The notes: a model not told the origin generated them from the sequence alone. A DNA stretch of 64,000 bases from JBLHKS01 sp047620505 (GCA_047620505.1 JBLHKS010000005.1:38886-102885), one strand, 5' to 3'. Positions 16,752 to 26,492 are shown, numbered from the stretch's first letter. A program made the numbers and translations.

Positions 16752-18688
16752 TAGGGAAGCAGGGTAACCAATCGAGTTTTCGTTTCCAGATCCCAAACGA
16801 CGATCGATCCGCCGAAGTCACCAACGAACGCTAATTTTCCGTCCACGCCAAAAGCGCTTCGCGTCGGCAACGCGCTGAGGTCTAAGATCTCTCCGAGAGG
16901 ATTCCCGTCGGTGGCCCACCAGCGGATTGCGCGGTCGCGTCCGATTGTAATCATTCGGCCGTCACGAGCGAAAGAGATATCGAGGATGCCGGTTCGTTTT
17001 GAGTATCGGCTCTTTGGCTGAGCGGCGTGCCCCGTCGACGTTCGGGTCGGCCAGCCGTCTTTCATATCCCAGAGAACGAACTTTCCGGCTTCGTCGGCGG
17101 AAGCCAGCAGTTGCCCATCGGGACGCCAGGACAACGAGGTCACTTTGACCTTGTGTTCGTCTAACGTGTAGACAATTCCGGCGTTGGCCGCTTCCCAAAC
17201 GTGAATCCCGCCGTTGCGATCACCGCTCGCCAGCAACTTGCCATCGGGGCTGAAACGAACTGCGGTTACCCAGTCGGTGTGCTTCTCAATTCGGTGAAGC
17301 AACTTGCCGTTCTTCGCAGAGAAAATCTTGACCATTTTCGCCGGCGTGCCGATCGCCACAAACTGGTGATCCGCGCTGATGTCGGCGGAGAGCACAATGT
17401 CCTGCTCATCCCCGATCACAGCTTGGCGTTTGCCCGTCTTAACATCGTAGATCACCACCTTACCTGAGTAGGCTCCAACTCCTCCGGCTGCGACTAGCAA
17501 ATCTCCATTCCGCGAAAAACGTAAATCGTGAACGGCCCCTTCCGGAAACGGCAGGGTGCCGATATGCTGATAGGTTGGGCTGGAGTTCTGGATGATCTGG
17601 CCGATTTCCTCGCCGGAGAGACTTCGGCGATAAAGCCTGAAATCTTCAATCGCGCCTTTATAGCGCCTGCTTTCGTCCGCGCCATCGCCGCCAATAAAGA
17701 AAGGCTTGTCGTTATCGAGAAAGCCTTGCTTATCGTCCCGAATCGCCTGTCTGACGACTTCCTTTCCTCCCACATAAAACGCCCACTCTTTCCCATCGCA
17801 CGTCACCGCGATCGGCACTTTTCCGCCTTCGCTCATCTGTCCAACACGACCGAAGTAGGTTACGGCATTTTCTTCAGATCGTGACTGGGCTCGAATCGTC
17901 CAGCCACCGGTTTTGCGTTCCAATAATATATAGAACGAGCTGCGACCGAAGACCGTCGGCGATTGCATCGATAAATCCGGCTTCAGCCAAGCGCTGAAGG
18001 TGAACTGACCATGATCGCGCAGAAAATTTGGCGGCACTTCCTTGAGTTCGGCTTCAGCGCCGGAAAAATCGCCCTGCGTTATCAAATCCTCTTTGGCGAC
18101 CAGCTCAAAATCTGGCGAATCCTTCGGATTTGCGCCTTTTCCATATAATAGAATCTGTTCGTGTCCGCTCGCCGCGAACAAGTCTGCCCATGGACTCGCC
18201 GCCATCGCTACAACGGGCGGCGGCAGGTTTGTTTTTGCCAATGCGATTTCTGGCAGGTTCACCGGCAAGGCGGGATGCTCTGGACGCTCCGCAGATCCCT
18301 TAGCGAGATCGAACGTAACATCTCGCAATTGCGATTTCCCGGAGGCAGATTCAATGAGCCCACCTGCGATCCAGGCGTGAACCACCTTCAGCTGCTCGGC
18401 TGAGATCTTCGGCTTTTTGGGCGGCATCGGTTCGTAGTCTTCATGATGGTCGATGCTCATGAAAAGTGGACTCGTGTCAGGAACGCCAGCCTTCACGATC
18501 TCGCCGCCAGATGAGCCGATTTGGATCGATTTCAGGGATGAAAGATCCAAACCCGCCTTCTTTTTATCCGGGTTGTGACAGCTGAGGCAATGCTCTTTTA
18601 ATATCGGGACGACGTGTTCCTGAAAATTTGGCGGTGCTGCGAAAGCGGCAGAACCAAGGGCGACGATAAGAACGAAAATCAGCTTCAT
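16745..18688 (-). CDS. Planctomycete-type cytochrome c with LamG and WD40 domains
   Basis: Secreted 647-residue protein. In order: a signal peptide (1-17); a single c-type haem site HCLSCHNPDKKKAGLDL (PSCyt1 type); a LamG/concanavalin-like domain (about 205-360); and a WD40 beta-propeller (about 365-645) with repeats such as TAVRFSPDGKLLASGDRNGGI. It begins 10 bases after the stop of the DUF1549/DUF1553 gene upstream, the usual pairing for this family in planctomycetes and verrucomicrobia. The pair is often linked to polysaccharide or sulfatase loci; its biochemical role is not established. Confidence 0.85.
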   Translation of the reverse strand: MKLIFVLIVALGSAAFAAPPNFQEHVVPILKEHCLSCHNPDKKKAGLDLSSLKSIQIGSSGGEIVKAGVPDTSPLFMSIDHHEDYEPMPPKKPKISAEQLKVVHAWIAGGLIESASGKSQLRDVTFDLAKGSAERPEHPALPVNLPEIALAKTNLPPPVVAMAASPWADLFAASGHEQILLYGKGANPKDSPDFELVAKEDLITQGDFSGAEAELKEVPPNFLRDHGQFTFSAWLKPDLSMQSPTVFGRSSFYILLERKTGGWTIRAQSRSEENAVTYFGRVGQMSEGGKVPIAVTCDGKEWAFYVGGKEVVRQAIRDDKQGFLDNDKPFFIGGDGADESRRYKGAIEDFRLYRRSLSGEEIGQIIQNSSPTYQHIGTLPFPEGAVHDLRFSRNGDLLVAAGGVGAYSGKVVIYDVKTGKRQAVIGDEQDIVLSADISADHQFVAIGTPAKMVKIFSAKNGKLLHRIEKHTDWVTAVRFSPDGKLLASGDRNGGIHVWEAANAGIVYTLDEHKVKVTSLSWRPDGQLLASADEAGKFVLWDMKDGWPTRTSTGHAAQPKSRYSKRTGILDISFARDGRMITIGRDRAIRWWATDGNPLGEILDLSALPTRSAFGVDGKLAFVGDFGGSIVVWDLETKTRLVTLLPYH

Positions 18689-18698
18689 CTCTTTATTA

Positions 18699-20894
18699 CT
18701 AATGATTAAACATGAACTCGCTGGAATTCAAAAGGCCCCAGAAAACGTTATTGTAATTCTGCTGACGTAGATTCCGATCATCGGTATTTTCCAACAGTTC
18801 TAAAATTCCAGCCATTTCCTTTGCGGTTGGTTTACGACTGAGGGCGCGAATGTAGAGAGATTCGATCACGGGTTCGTGCGAATCGTACTGATCCATCAAA
18901 TATGGAATCAGCGTCGGGTTTCGTTGAAGCGCCTCGTCAATCGTGCGGCCATTCACAAGGTGAAGCGCTTGCGCCAGATTGGCCTCGGTCTGGTCCTCAC
19001 ACGCACACACACTTTCGCGGCGCGCCTGGCCGAAAGTCGTAAAAAAGTATTGGTTGTAGCTGTCGCGTCGGCCGCCTTCGAACATCACCAGGGCGCGATC
19101 AGCGGACGAACGGCGAAATCGATGATCATAGTCCAGGGCTTCGCAGAGACAGTCTAACAAGACGTCGGCCCGCATTCGGCGAAGGTCGGCATGAGAGAAA
19201 AGCCGCTCGTCCTGCTCGTTGCTCGGGTTTGTGGTCGCGGCGAGTTGATAAGTCCGCGAAGTGCAGATATCGCGGATCAATTTCTTTTGATCATAACCGT
19301 ATTCTTCGCCCAATTTCCTCCCTAACTCAGCCATCAACGGAGCGTTGCTCGGCGGATTGCTAACTCGAATATCATCAACTGGCTCGATGATGCCTTTGCC
19401 GAAAAAGTGCGACCAGATCCGATTTGCCAAGTTCTCGCGGAAGAGCGTGTTCCCCGGCTCCGTCAGCCACGTCGCCAGTACCTTGCGCGGGTCTTTGTCT
19501 TTCACATCAGCGAGTTCACCGCCGAGAAATTTGTGCGGCATCGGCCGATCATCGACCGGATGCTTCGCCGGCTCAGCATCGACGTCAACGAACGTGAAAT
19601 ATTCTCGCGCCTCCGTGCCGTGCTTCCGGCGCACGCCCATAAAGAACGACTGAAACGAGTAGTAGTCGTCAATCGTCCAGCGATCGAAAGGGTGGTTGTG
19701 GCACTGCGCGCATTGCGTTCGAATGCCCATGAAAATCTGCGCGGTGTCTTCGCTCAGCCGGATTGGATCGACTTTTCCCTGCGGAATCATCGTATAATAA
19801 TTCGCCGGCGGATTGGTCAAGTTGGAGCCGTTCCCACTCAGCAGCTGCTGGGCAAATTCGTCCATCGGCGTGTTCTCGATCATTTGCTCGCGGATCCACT
19901 TGTGATAATTCCAGCCAGCCAGCATCGCGGTTCCCTTCTCTGGATTTGTGTCCGTGAAAACCCGCAGCCATTCGCCCCAACGCGCAGCCCAGACCTCGCC
20001 AAATGCCTCCCGCGACATGAGATCGTCGATCAATTTGGTGCGCTTGTCAGGATCTTCAGAAACCACGAATCTGCTGTATTCTTCTGGCGTCGGCAAAGTA
20101 CCTGTCAGGTCGATTGTGACTCGACGAAGGAACTGCTCGTCGCTGCACAGCTTTGAAGGCAGAATCCGCATGTCCTTGAGTTTCGCAAAGAGGAGTTCGT
20201 CGATATAATTGTTTTCCTGCGGGCTCGGCCAATCGAAATCGCCCTCCGGGAGAACCGTGATCTCCATGCCGACCGTGAATTTGTTGAATCGCGCGAAGAT
20301 GTGCGCGCCCCCTGCTTTTGGCACGGTGATCAGCCCGGCTTCATCGACCGTCGCCACGGATTCGTTGCTCATCATGAAGAGGCACCAACGCGTCACATCG
20401 CGCTCGGAACCGTCCGCGTAGTTCGCGACCACCTTCGCCTGGAGCTGTCCACCCGGCTTATCGAACCGATAGGAGCTGTGCTCGAATCGAATCCCGGTTG
20501 CCAGCGCGGTTTCATCTGAATCCGCCGGCGCGCCAGCGTTCAGCCAGTCGAGAATGATTCGATAGGACTCGGAATCCGGCTTGAACAATTCGCCGCCGGT
20601 ATGGGCGACTTCGCCGATCGGTTTGCTCAGCAAAAGGCTCTTTTTTGGCTCAGCCAGATTCACCCGTCGTCCGGGAAATTCCTCGAGAAGCCGGTAGTAG
20701 TCGCCCTCCGGATCGTAGCCGAAAAGAGAAAGCTGAAATCCGTCCTGACCGCGGCTTGAGCCGTGGCAATCGCCCGCGTTACAGCCGGATTTCAGGAAAA
20801 TCGGCATCACGTCGTTCTTGAAACTGATGTCAGCAGCTGCTGCCCTCGCCGCGAGAAGCAGGACAAGAAAAAGAGTCGTAAAAAGAGGCCTCAT
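18699..20894 (-). CDS. DUF1549/DUF1553 (PSCyt2-PSD1) secreted cytochrome-like protein
   Basis: Secreted 731-residue protein with a signal peptide (MRPLFTTLFLVLLLAARAAA), a haem-like CNAGDCHG near the N-terminus, an Ig-like (BIG2) stretch, then PSCyt2/DUF1549 with a second haem motif CAQCHNHPFDRW. It ends in PSD1/DUF1553 with the family C-terminal signature NNVFWGLLNSSEFMFNH. ATG 20894 is preferred over 20903 because the signal peptide follows directly. It forms a two-gene unit with the WD40 cytochrome downstream. The exact electron-transfer role is unproven. Confidence 0.88.
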   Translation of the reverse strand: MRPLFTTLFLVLLLAARAAAADISFKNDVMPIFLKSGCNAGDCHGSSRGQDGFQLSLFGYDPEGDYYRLLEEFPGRRVNLAEPKKSLLLSKPIGEVAHTGGELFKPDSESYRIILDWLNAGAPADSDETALATGIRFEHSSYRFDKPGGQLQAKVVANYADGSERDVTRWCLFMMSNESVATVDEAGLITVPKAGGAHIFARFNKFTVGMEITVLPEGDFDWPSPQENNYIDELLFAKLKDMRILPSKLCSDEQFLRRVTIDLTGTLPTPEEYSRFVVSEDPDKRTKLIDDLMSREAFGEVWAARWGEWLRVFTDTNPEKGTAMLAGWNYHKWIREQMIENTPMDEFAQQLLSGNGSNLTNPPANYYTMIPQGKVDPIRLSEDTAQIFMGIRTQCAQCHNHPFDRWTIDDYYSFQSFFMGVRRKHGTEAREYFTFVDVDAEPAKHPVDDRPMPHKFLGGELADVKDKDPRKVLATWLTEPGNTLFRENLANRIWSHFFGKGIIEPVDDIRVSNPPSNAPLMAELGRKLGEEYGYDQKKLIRDICTSRTYQLAATTNPSNEQDERLFSHADLRRMRADVLLDCLCEALDYDHRFRRSSADRALVMFEGGRRDSYNQYFFTTFGQARRESVCACEDQTEANLAQALHLVNGRTIDEALQRNPTLIPYLMDQYDSHEPVIESLYIRALSRKPTAKEMAGILELLENTDDRNLRQQNYNNVFWGLLNSSEFMFNH
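19839..19850. repeat. Iterated palindrome CAGCAGCTGCTG
   Basis: Exact copy in the DUF1549/DUF1553 gene, Gln-Gln-Leu-Leu frame. Confidence 0.9.
20831..20842. repeat. Iterated palindrome CAGCAGCTGCTG
   Basis: Exact copy in the signal peptide of the DUF1549/DUF1553 gene, Ala-run frame. Confidence 0.9.
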
Positions 20895-20996
20895 GAATTC
20901 CAAAGAATGATCAGAGAGACCTGAATCTTAGCAAGCGATCGCCGCAACCCGCGATCTAGCAAATTGGATCAACCACACTTGGATCGCGAGCGCAAA

Positions 20997-21872
20997 TTAG
21001 TGGGCGTGCATCCGAGCAGCCTCTGCCTCCGCGGCGTGGTGGTGGAAAGGATGCAAAATCCGCAGCTGCGCAACTGCATCGACCCACGGGCCAAGGTGCC
21101 TGTAAATCGAATCGAAAAACAGTCCAGAATTCGGTCCGGCTGGCGGTGTCCAGATCTGCTGATTGAGATCGAGCACGCCGAGCGGCTTGCCTGGTCGGGC
21201 CCATCCAGCTGGAGCTTTTTTGGCTGAATCTTTCCGCGATCCAGTTCGCCCGCGAACGCCTACCACAACTGAAAATCCGGAAATCCGTGCCAGTCGTCTG
21301 AAAAACTGGCGGAACGCCGAGCGCTCAAAAGGCTGGCAGAATTCGTCAAAATGTTGAACGACGAGCACTTTCTGAGGACCCGGATCCCGAAATTTGCGTT
21401 CGAGATATCGCGCCCATTCGATCATCGGCATGCGATCCAGTGCTTTTAGATTCAGCCCCGGTGCGAGGCTTTGAATGGCCCTCGAAAGCGTCGAAGCGGC
21501 CTCAAAACCACTGGTATCCGAAACCTCTGCAAGACCTCCGCAGACTGCATTTCGATCCATGTATGGAAGGAGACGGCAGCTGAAAAATTGGCTTAGCGCG
21601 CCCAATTGTCGATGCCGGACAAGAATCGGGGCTGAACTATCGAAAAGCGCAGCGCTGGCTACTTTTTCAACCAAGGGCTGAGGCGCGAACCCGGTGTTGA
21701 AGTCGTCCTTGGTCTTTCGGACTCGCGTCAGAAATCGCTGACCAAAATCGCGGAGCGCCCGCCGGAATCCACCGCGTTTACTTTCCGCCTCAGCGTGCAT
21801 TTCCAAAGCGAGGAAAAGGTTGCCGTGGTCGGTCACCGTCCCGTCAAGGGCGCGCAACTGAGTCGCAGTCAT
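20997..21872 (-). CDS. Conserved-looking hypothetical protein
   Basis: I do not recognise this 291-residue protein. It has no signal peptide and no membrane helix; it is basic and predicted alpha/beta, with the segments KVLVVQHFDEFCQPF and ISGFSVVVGVRGRTGS resembling buried strands. It starts at an ATG (21872) 349 bases from the divergently oriented Hanks kinase gene. The divergent placement raises the possibility that it is functionally linked to the kinase, but there is no direct evidence. Coding potential is plausible but not certain. Confidence 0.5.
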   Translation of the reverse strand: MTATQLRALDGTVTDHGNLFLALEMHAEAESKRGGFRRALRDFGQRFLTRVRKTKDDFNTGFAPQPLVEKVASAALFDSSAPILVRHRQLGALSQFFSCRLLPYMDRNAVCGGLAEVSDTSGFEAASTLSRAIQSLAPGLNLKALDRMPMIEWARYLERKFRDPGPQKVLVVQHFDEFCQPFERSAFRQFFRRLARISGFSVVVGVRGRTGSRKDSAKKAPAGWARPGKPLGVLDLNQQIWTPPAGPNSGLFFDSIYRHLGPWVDAVAQLRILHPFHHHAAEAEAARMHAH

Positions 21873-22221
21873 AAGAGGAGGGTTTTAAGTGAGAGAGAAA
21901 GAGTCGCAGGGGACGAACTCCAACGGAAAAGTGATAGCGCAAAATACATATTGTTTCAACTCGAATCTGAAGCTTGAACTCTTGAGAAACCCTAACTGAA
22001 CCACATTTCCGAAGATACCGAAACAGATAAGCCAAGATCCTGAAATCCTGACACTATACTAATACGGTCGCCGCCACGTCGAGCAGATCCCTTGATGTGG
22101 CTTGGACGGGATTCCGCACCAGCCCTTTCAATCGCTCCGCATTTTTAGAGGACTTCCGCTGTTGTTGATTGAAATCAGTCGAATCGCACCTTTCATGGAC
22201 CGCACTCGCACTGATAAAATT
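21873..22221. other. 349-base divergent intergenic region before kinase gene
   Basis: This is the longest gene-free stretch in the window, between the divergent hypothetical protein and the kinase. It is more A/T-rich than its surroundings. It contains a TATACT hexamer at 22055-22060 that could serve as a -10 element for the kinase, but I see no convincing -35 at normal spacing. Reading frames exist upstream of the kinase ATG (from 22102) but do not look conserved. No hairpin terminator or RNA gene was recognised. Confidence 0.35.
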
Positions 22222-24594
22222 ATGGCAGTCAAAACGCCCGACATCGAAAATTACACAATCTCGGCAGACGGCCTTCTTGGAGAGGGAGTTTTTGGTTCAT
22301 CCTGGGTTGGTCTCTTCCATGGCAAGGAGCCTCGTGTTTTGAAGGTTCTTGAGCCTGATCGAATCGAGAATGGCTTTAGAAAAGAGCAACTCGAGAACCT
22401 CTTTTCACTCGATGAACCTCCTGGCACGGTACCGATTCTTGAGCGGGGAGAGACAAAGGCCGGCGCTCCGTTTGTTGCGATGAGAATGATGGGGGAGCTG
22501 AAAAAGAAGGGCAAGGGGTGGACGTCTCGCAATCTGATCACGGGGCTGAACGAAGAAAAATCCGACGCTGGGGACAAATCGCGAATCGTTCGTGAGATCG
22601 CGGTGACGATGGCTTTTTATCATCGCCATGATATCGTTCACGCCGATCTTAAGCCGTCCAACATTCTGCTCACGGGAGGCGAGGAACCGAGACCTCTGAT
22701 TTCTGATTTCGGCCAGAATCGCCGGGATGATCTGCCTTACTCAGAAACTGGCCGTGGTCAGTTCTACGCAAGCCCTGAGCAACTGCGCTATCCCGACAAA
22801 CCAACGAAATCCTGGGATGTTTATAGTTTTGGAGTTCTAGCATTTGAACTGCTAACGGGAAAGCTCCCCCGATTGAATGACATCGCCGGCGGGGGAGTGG
22901 CGTCAAGCGACGATCTCCCAGCCCTCTTGATCGAAAATCGCGACATCGCGATTCCTAAAGACCTCAGCCGAGACGACGCGGATCTTTTTGCGATTCTTAA
23001 GCGCTGCCTCAGTCTCAACAATCGGTTTGAAGACATGGAGCAGGTCGCCGAAGCGATCGAGGCCGCCGACCGCAAGCGCGACACGGCAGCCCAGCGGAAG
23101 CTGACTTTGATTGTCGGCTGTGTCGCGGGAGCCCTTTCGCTTGTGGCGGCGATTGCGGTCTGGTTCGCTTTTTCGACTGGCGGGTCGCTCGACGACGAAA
23201 GGGAGGCTCACGAGGGAATTCGCGACGCGATGGTGCGGCTCGAAGAAGAGGCGAACGTTTCAGAGTCTCAGCGTGTTCTAGCGGAAAAGGTAGCCACGGA
23301 GGCTCGGGAAAAGTCAGCAACTGCTCAGCAGGCAACCGAGAACGCGCTGGACGGAAAACAGAAGTCGGATTTCGACGCGCAGGCGGCGCATTCAAGTCGG
23401 AACTCCGTGGAGAATGCCCTGGTGAATACGCTGGCAGAACTGCAAGCGGAGTTGGCTCCAATCGGTAGGCTTGGGTTGCTCGAAACGGCCAGTTCCAATG
23501 CGGCTGACTACTTTGATGCGCTACCGGAAGCCCACCGAAACGGGGCGACTCAGAAAGCGCGTGCGACGTTGAGCGAGCACCGAGGCGACGTCCTGCTGGC
23601 AGGCGGAAAGCTCGGAGAAGCGATTCAAGCTTACGAACAGAGTGTGGCGCTCCGTCGCGAGGCGATTGAGGCTGCTTCGGACCCGATTCCTGCTCACATG
23701 GCGCTGGGGGCGAGTCTGGCAAAGCTGGGTGACGCGCGGCTGGAGTCAGCCGAAATCGAGGAGGCGTTGGCGGATCTGGAAGAGAGTCTGGAAATTCTCA
23801 AGTGGATCAGCACGATCGACTTAAACGAAACCGCACCGAAGGCCGCTGTGGTTAAGGCGATGGTGAAATTTGGTGATGCTCAATTGGCAGTAGGCAAAGC
23901 TGACGACGCCTTCACGACTTACGAGAAGGCTCAGCAGGTGGCGATTATTGTGGCTCAATTCTCATCAGACAATTTGGAATATCAATTGGGCATCTGTCAG
24001 GGCTTGGCACGACTTGGCGATTGCGAACGCGCCCGCGGAAATCTTGAGAGCGCCCGAGAATTCCACAGCAAAAGTCTCGATCAGCTACGAACTCTCTCCA
24101 CCGCGAATCCGGATAACGAGTTGCTTCAAAGCGAATTGAGCGCGGAGCTCGCTCGGTTAGGCGAAGTCTCGGAAGCTCCCGAGGCGGCGCGACTCTTTGA
24201 GGAGAGCGCAGGTGTTTTGGAAACGCTTGTCGAGAGTGATCAAATCAATCCAACCTGGCGGCGCAGACTGGCAATCGCACAAGATCGGCTCGGCGATGCG
24301 AGGAGCGAGTCTGATCCGATTGCGGCAGGAATCCACTATCGTTCGAGCATCAAGACCGTTCAGCAGCTGCTGGCTTCCGATCAAGCGCCGGAGACGTGGA
24401 GACTCAAGCAGATCATCACTTTGTATAAGTTAGCTGACCTCGACAAGAAGAGGGGCGCATCCGAAATCGCCGCGAGTCGCTACAAAGAGGCGCTGACCTG
24501 GCTGCGCGAGATGCAGAATTCGGGCCTGCTGACTGAAAAAGACGAGGAGTGGATCCTGAAAATCGAGCAAGCGCTTGAAGGCGCGGAGACTTGA
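22222..24594 (+). CDS. Transmembrane Hanks-type Ser/Thr protein kinase with TPR ectodomain
   Basis: The kinase domain spans residues 8-285: glycine loop GLLGEGVFG (17-25), likely ATP-binding K41 (VLKVLEP), catalytic loop HADLKPSNILL (D142; HAD instead of HRD), DFG 162-164 and SPE 184-186. A single membrane helix (about 293-316) follows, then a coiled coil (325-420) and about 8 TPR-like repeats to the C-terminus, outside the membrane. The start ATG 22222 (MAVKTPDIENY) is the first Met before the kinase fold; Met 22195 is possible. HAD in place of HRD suggests an RD-minus kinase not needing activation-loop phosphorylation. The ligand and targets are unknown. Confidence 0.9.
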   Translation: MAVKTPDIENYTISADGLLGEGVFGSSWVGLFHGKEPRVLKVLEPDRIENGFRKEQLENLFSLDEPPGTVPILERGETKAGAPFVAMRMMGELKKKGKGWTSRNLITGLNEEKSDAGDKSRIVREIAVTMAFYHRHDIVHADLKPSNILLTGGEEPRPLISDFGQNRRDDLPYSETGRGQFYASPEQLRYPDKPTKSWDVYSFGVLAFELLTGKLPRLNDIAGGGVASSDDLPALLIENRDIAIPKDLSRDDADLFAILKRCLSLNNRFEDMEQVAEAIEAADRKRDTAAQRKLTLIVGCVAGALSLVAAIAVWFAFSTGGSLDDEREAHEGIRDAMVRLEEEANVSESQRVLAEKVATEAREKSATAQQATENALDGKQKSDFDAQAAHSSRNSVENALVNTLAELQAELAPIGRLGLLETASSNAADYFDALPEAHRNGATQKARATLSEHRGDVLLAGGKLGEAIQAYEQSVALRREAIEAASDPIPAHMALGASLAKLGDARLESAEIEEALADLEESLEILKWISTIDLNETAPKAAVVKAMVKFGDAQLAVGKADDAFTTYEKAQQVAIIVAQFSSDNLEYQLGICQGLARLGDCERARGNLESAREFHSKSLDQLRTLSTANPDNELLQSELSAELARLGEVSEAPEAARLFEESAGVLETLVESDQINPTWRRRLAIAQDRLGDARSESDPIAAGIHYRSSIKTVQQLLASDQAPETWRLKQIITLYKLADLDKKRGASEIAASRYKEALTWLREMQNSGLLTEKDEEWILKIEQALEGAET
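24361..24372. repeat. Iterated palindrome CAGCAGCTGCTG
   Basis: Exact copy in the TPR part of the kinase gene, Gln-Gln-Leu-Leu frame. Confidence 0.9.
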
Positions 24595-24599
24595 GAAAT

Positions 24600-24613
24600 C
24601 CCGTCACCACGGG
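24600..24613 (-). terminator. Possible short terminator downstream of tRNA-Ala
   Basis: A 5-base-pair GC stem with a 4-base loop (CCCGT/ACGGG), 11 bases past the 3' end of the tRNA on the minus strand, followed by a short T-containing run (ATTTCTC). The stem is short and the T-tract weak, so this is only a candidate. It could also serve the kinase mRNA from the other strand. Confidence 0.3.
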
Positions 24614-24624
24614 AGAGGAAAGAG

Positions 24625-24700
24625 TGGTGGAGCATACCGGAATCGAACCGATGACCTCCTCAATGCCATTGAGGCGCTCTACCAACTGAGCTAATGCCCC
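24625..24700 (-). tRNA. tRNA-Ala(GGC)
   Basis: A 76-base cloverleaf on the minus strand. The acceptor stem GGGGCAT/ATGCTCC has one G-T pair, the D-arm is AGCTCAGTTGGTAGAGC, and the anticodon stem CCTCA/TGAGG has loop ATGGCAT, giving anticodon GGC (reads GCC, alanine). The T-arm is GGTTCGATTCC, the discriminator base is A and CCA is encoded in the gene. Confidence 0.97.
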
Positions 24701-24748
24701 CCATTTCCGAGAGGGCGGAAATTCTACCCGGGAGGCCGAATTCAGCAA

Positions 24749-25858
24749 CTAATTTCTCTCGTTCCTCCACGGCAATCTCGGCGTGTTGGCGAGATGCTTG
24801 ATCGCCATCTCAATTGCGATCGTCGTGCGGGCGAGGCGCTCGAAATCCAGCGTAGCGGCGGTGTCGGTTGCTTTGTGGTAGTTCGGATTCCGGAAAACAG
24901 CGGTGTCCGTGATCATCACGGCTGGGTAGCCTTCGCGCCAGAATGACCATTGATCCGACCAACCGACACCATCGATGTGAGCTGGAAATGCGCCGGAGAC
25001 CGAGGGAATCACGTCAACGTGCTTGAAACTGGAGTGGACGAAATCGGCGAGAACGGCGCTGTCCAGATTTCCCACGATTGCGGCGAAATTCCCGGTTTCT
25101 GGAAAGTCGTCGGCGATCTCTGGCGGATAATTCTGAGAGCCCGGTTCATCGGAAAAGTAGCCGAGCGACTCCAACGCAATCATGCCAACGATATCTTCAC
25201 CACGCTTTTTGCATCGCTCGGCGTAGCGCGTGCTTCCCATATTTTCGGTCTGAAAATACGGAGGCTCCTCGTTTGTGAAGGCGACGAAGCGGATCGTTCG
25301 GGCTTGCGGCTTAGCTGCGAACGCGTCCGCCAAGGCGAGCATCGCGGCCACGCCCGAAGCGTTGTCGTCCGCTCCGGGGCTCGTCGAAACGCTATCGTAA
25401 TGGGCCCCGACAATCAGCAGCTGCTCAGGCCAGGTTGTCCCTTTCAACTCCACTTCAATGTTGGCGAACTCCTGTTCGGCTTCGCCGATCTGGTAAACCT
25501 GCTCCTGAGGTTTGTAGCCCATATTTCGAATCGCAAGAGTCGAAAGGAGATAGATTCTCGCCGCCTCAAGCTTTTCGGGCTCGCCTGCGTGTCTCGGGCC
25601 GATTCGATTGCTGAGATTATCGACGTGGCGCTGGATCGCTCCCGCAGTGATCTCCGCCGCGCCTCCACCTCTCGCAATAAAGAGAGGCTGATCTCGCTGC
25701 CCTGGCGGCGGCTGACCTTTTCGAGTAGTGAAGGCCACGCTCGCGACTCCGATGGTGATCAGGCCAACGGGTAGCGCGATGATGCAAAATCGGATGAAAC
25801 TTCCTGATCGTCTTTCCACGGTTTCTGGGCGGTTCGGTTTTGCGTTACTGATTTTCAT
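24749..25858 (-). CDS. M28-family zinc aminopeptidase, membrane-anchored
   Basis: Family M28 co-catalytic zinc peptidase. After an N-terminal anchor (about residues 22-45) the metal site is visible as GAHYDSVS (first ligand His), GADDNASG (bridging Asp) and TNEEPP (catalytic Glu plus ligand Glu), with a late His in PNYHKATDT. The ATG at 25858 (MKISNAKPN) is preferred over the more distant 25918; it overlaps the upstream lipoprotein gene by 14 bases. A near-copy of the iterated palindrome lies at 25415. The specificity is unknown; it is probably periplasmic or outer-face. Confidence 0.88.
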   Translation of the reverse strand: MKISNAKPNRPETVERRSGSFIRFCIIALPVGLITIGVASVAFTTRKGQPPPGQRDQPLFIARGGGAAEITAGAIQRHVDNLSNRIGPRHAGEPEKLEAARIYLLSTLAIRNMGYKPQEQVYQIGEAEQEFANIEVELKGTTWPEQLLIVGAHYDSVSTSPGADDNASGVAAMLALADAFAAKPQARTIRFVAFTNEEPPYFQTENMGSTRYAERCKKRGEDIVGMIALESLGYFSDEPGSQNYPPEIADDFPETGNFAAIVGNLDSAVLADFVHSSFKHVDVIPSVSGAFPAHIDGVGWSDQWSFWREGYPAVMITDTAVFRNPNYHKATDTAATLDFERLARTTIAIEMAIKHLANTPRLPWRNERN

Positions 25859-26360
25859 TCTTAGCCTCAGAGTCAGGCGCTTCTGTGAGCAACCAGTCGT
25901 CTCCGAGATAAAAATCATGCGTCATCGCTCTCGTCGTTGTGAGCATCGGTTCGTTGGCGACGCCAAAATTCGTCACGCTGCCAGCGTAGCGCCCGTCGTG
26001 AAAAACAGCGCCGTAAGTGTCGGCGATCACCACCTGATCGCCGAACGTGACAACACCAAAATCGTAGTGCGATTCGCCAATCAAGCTGATCGGAATCTGG
26101 TTGGCGCTTCCGCTAGGATGAGCGCCGTTGCCCCAGGAAGATGGGTCAGAAGGATAGGAAGGTAGGTAGGGCGTGTAGGTCGAGAAACTTAGGGCAGGCT
26201 CCAAGTCAATATTTGCAAAATGCTGGGTCTGATTTCCAGCCGCGCGACGAGGCCCGAAAGCACCGAGACGGCGATCCACATCGGAGCCAAGCCACGAGCA
26301 GCTGCTGAGCGCGCAAAACACAAGCGTGGCCGCGGGAATGAAAAATCGTACAGTTTTCAT
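25845..26360 (-). CDS. Lipoprotein of unknown function
   Basis: The 171-residue protein starts at ATG 26360 with a lipoprotein signal peptide ending in the lipobox LSSC (Cys at about residue 20). The lipobox Cys codon lies inside a one-mismatch copy of the iterated palindrome (26296-26307). The remainder is Ser/Pro/Gly-rich with segments such as YDFGVVTFGDQVVIADTYGAVF, suggesting a beta fold. No family recognised. It overlaps the M28 peptidase gene by 14 bases, so the two are probably co-expressed at the envelope. Confidence 0.72.
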   Translation of the reverse strand: MKTVRFFIPAATLVFCALSSCSWLGSDVDRRLGAFGPRRAAGNQTQHFANIDLEPALSFSTYTPYLPSYPSDPSSWGNGAHPSGSANQIPISLIGESHYDFGVVTFGDQVVIADTYGAVFHDGRYAGSVTNFGVANEPMLTTTRAMTHDFYLGDDWLLTEAPDSEAKNENQ

Positions 26361-26492
26361 GGTGAGCAAATTGGCTCTAACCCTGCGATACGGGGTCCGG
26401 TCGGGACAAGCGGAATTTCGGGTTTGTTTGACTTGTGAGAGAAAACTTCTCCGCTCATGTAAGCGCTCTTCAACCACATCGACCAACTCGCC

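Noticed and set aside
21889..21999. 37-codon GTG frame (36 residues plus stop) with a good Shine-Dalgarno-like AAGAGGAGG before it
   Set aside because: Composition is not distinctive, there is no recognisable motif, and most genes here do not use strong Shine-Dalgarno sites; not enough evidence for a gene.
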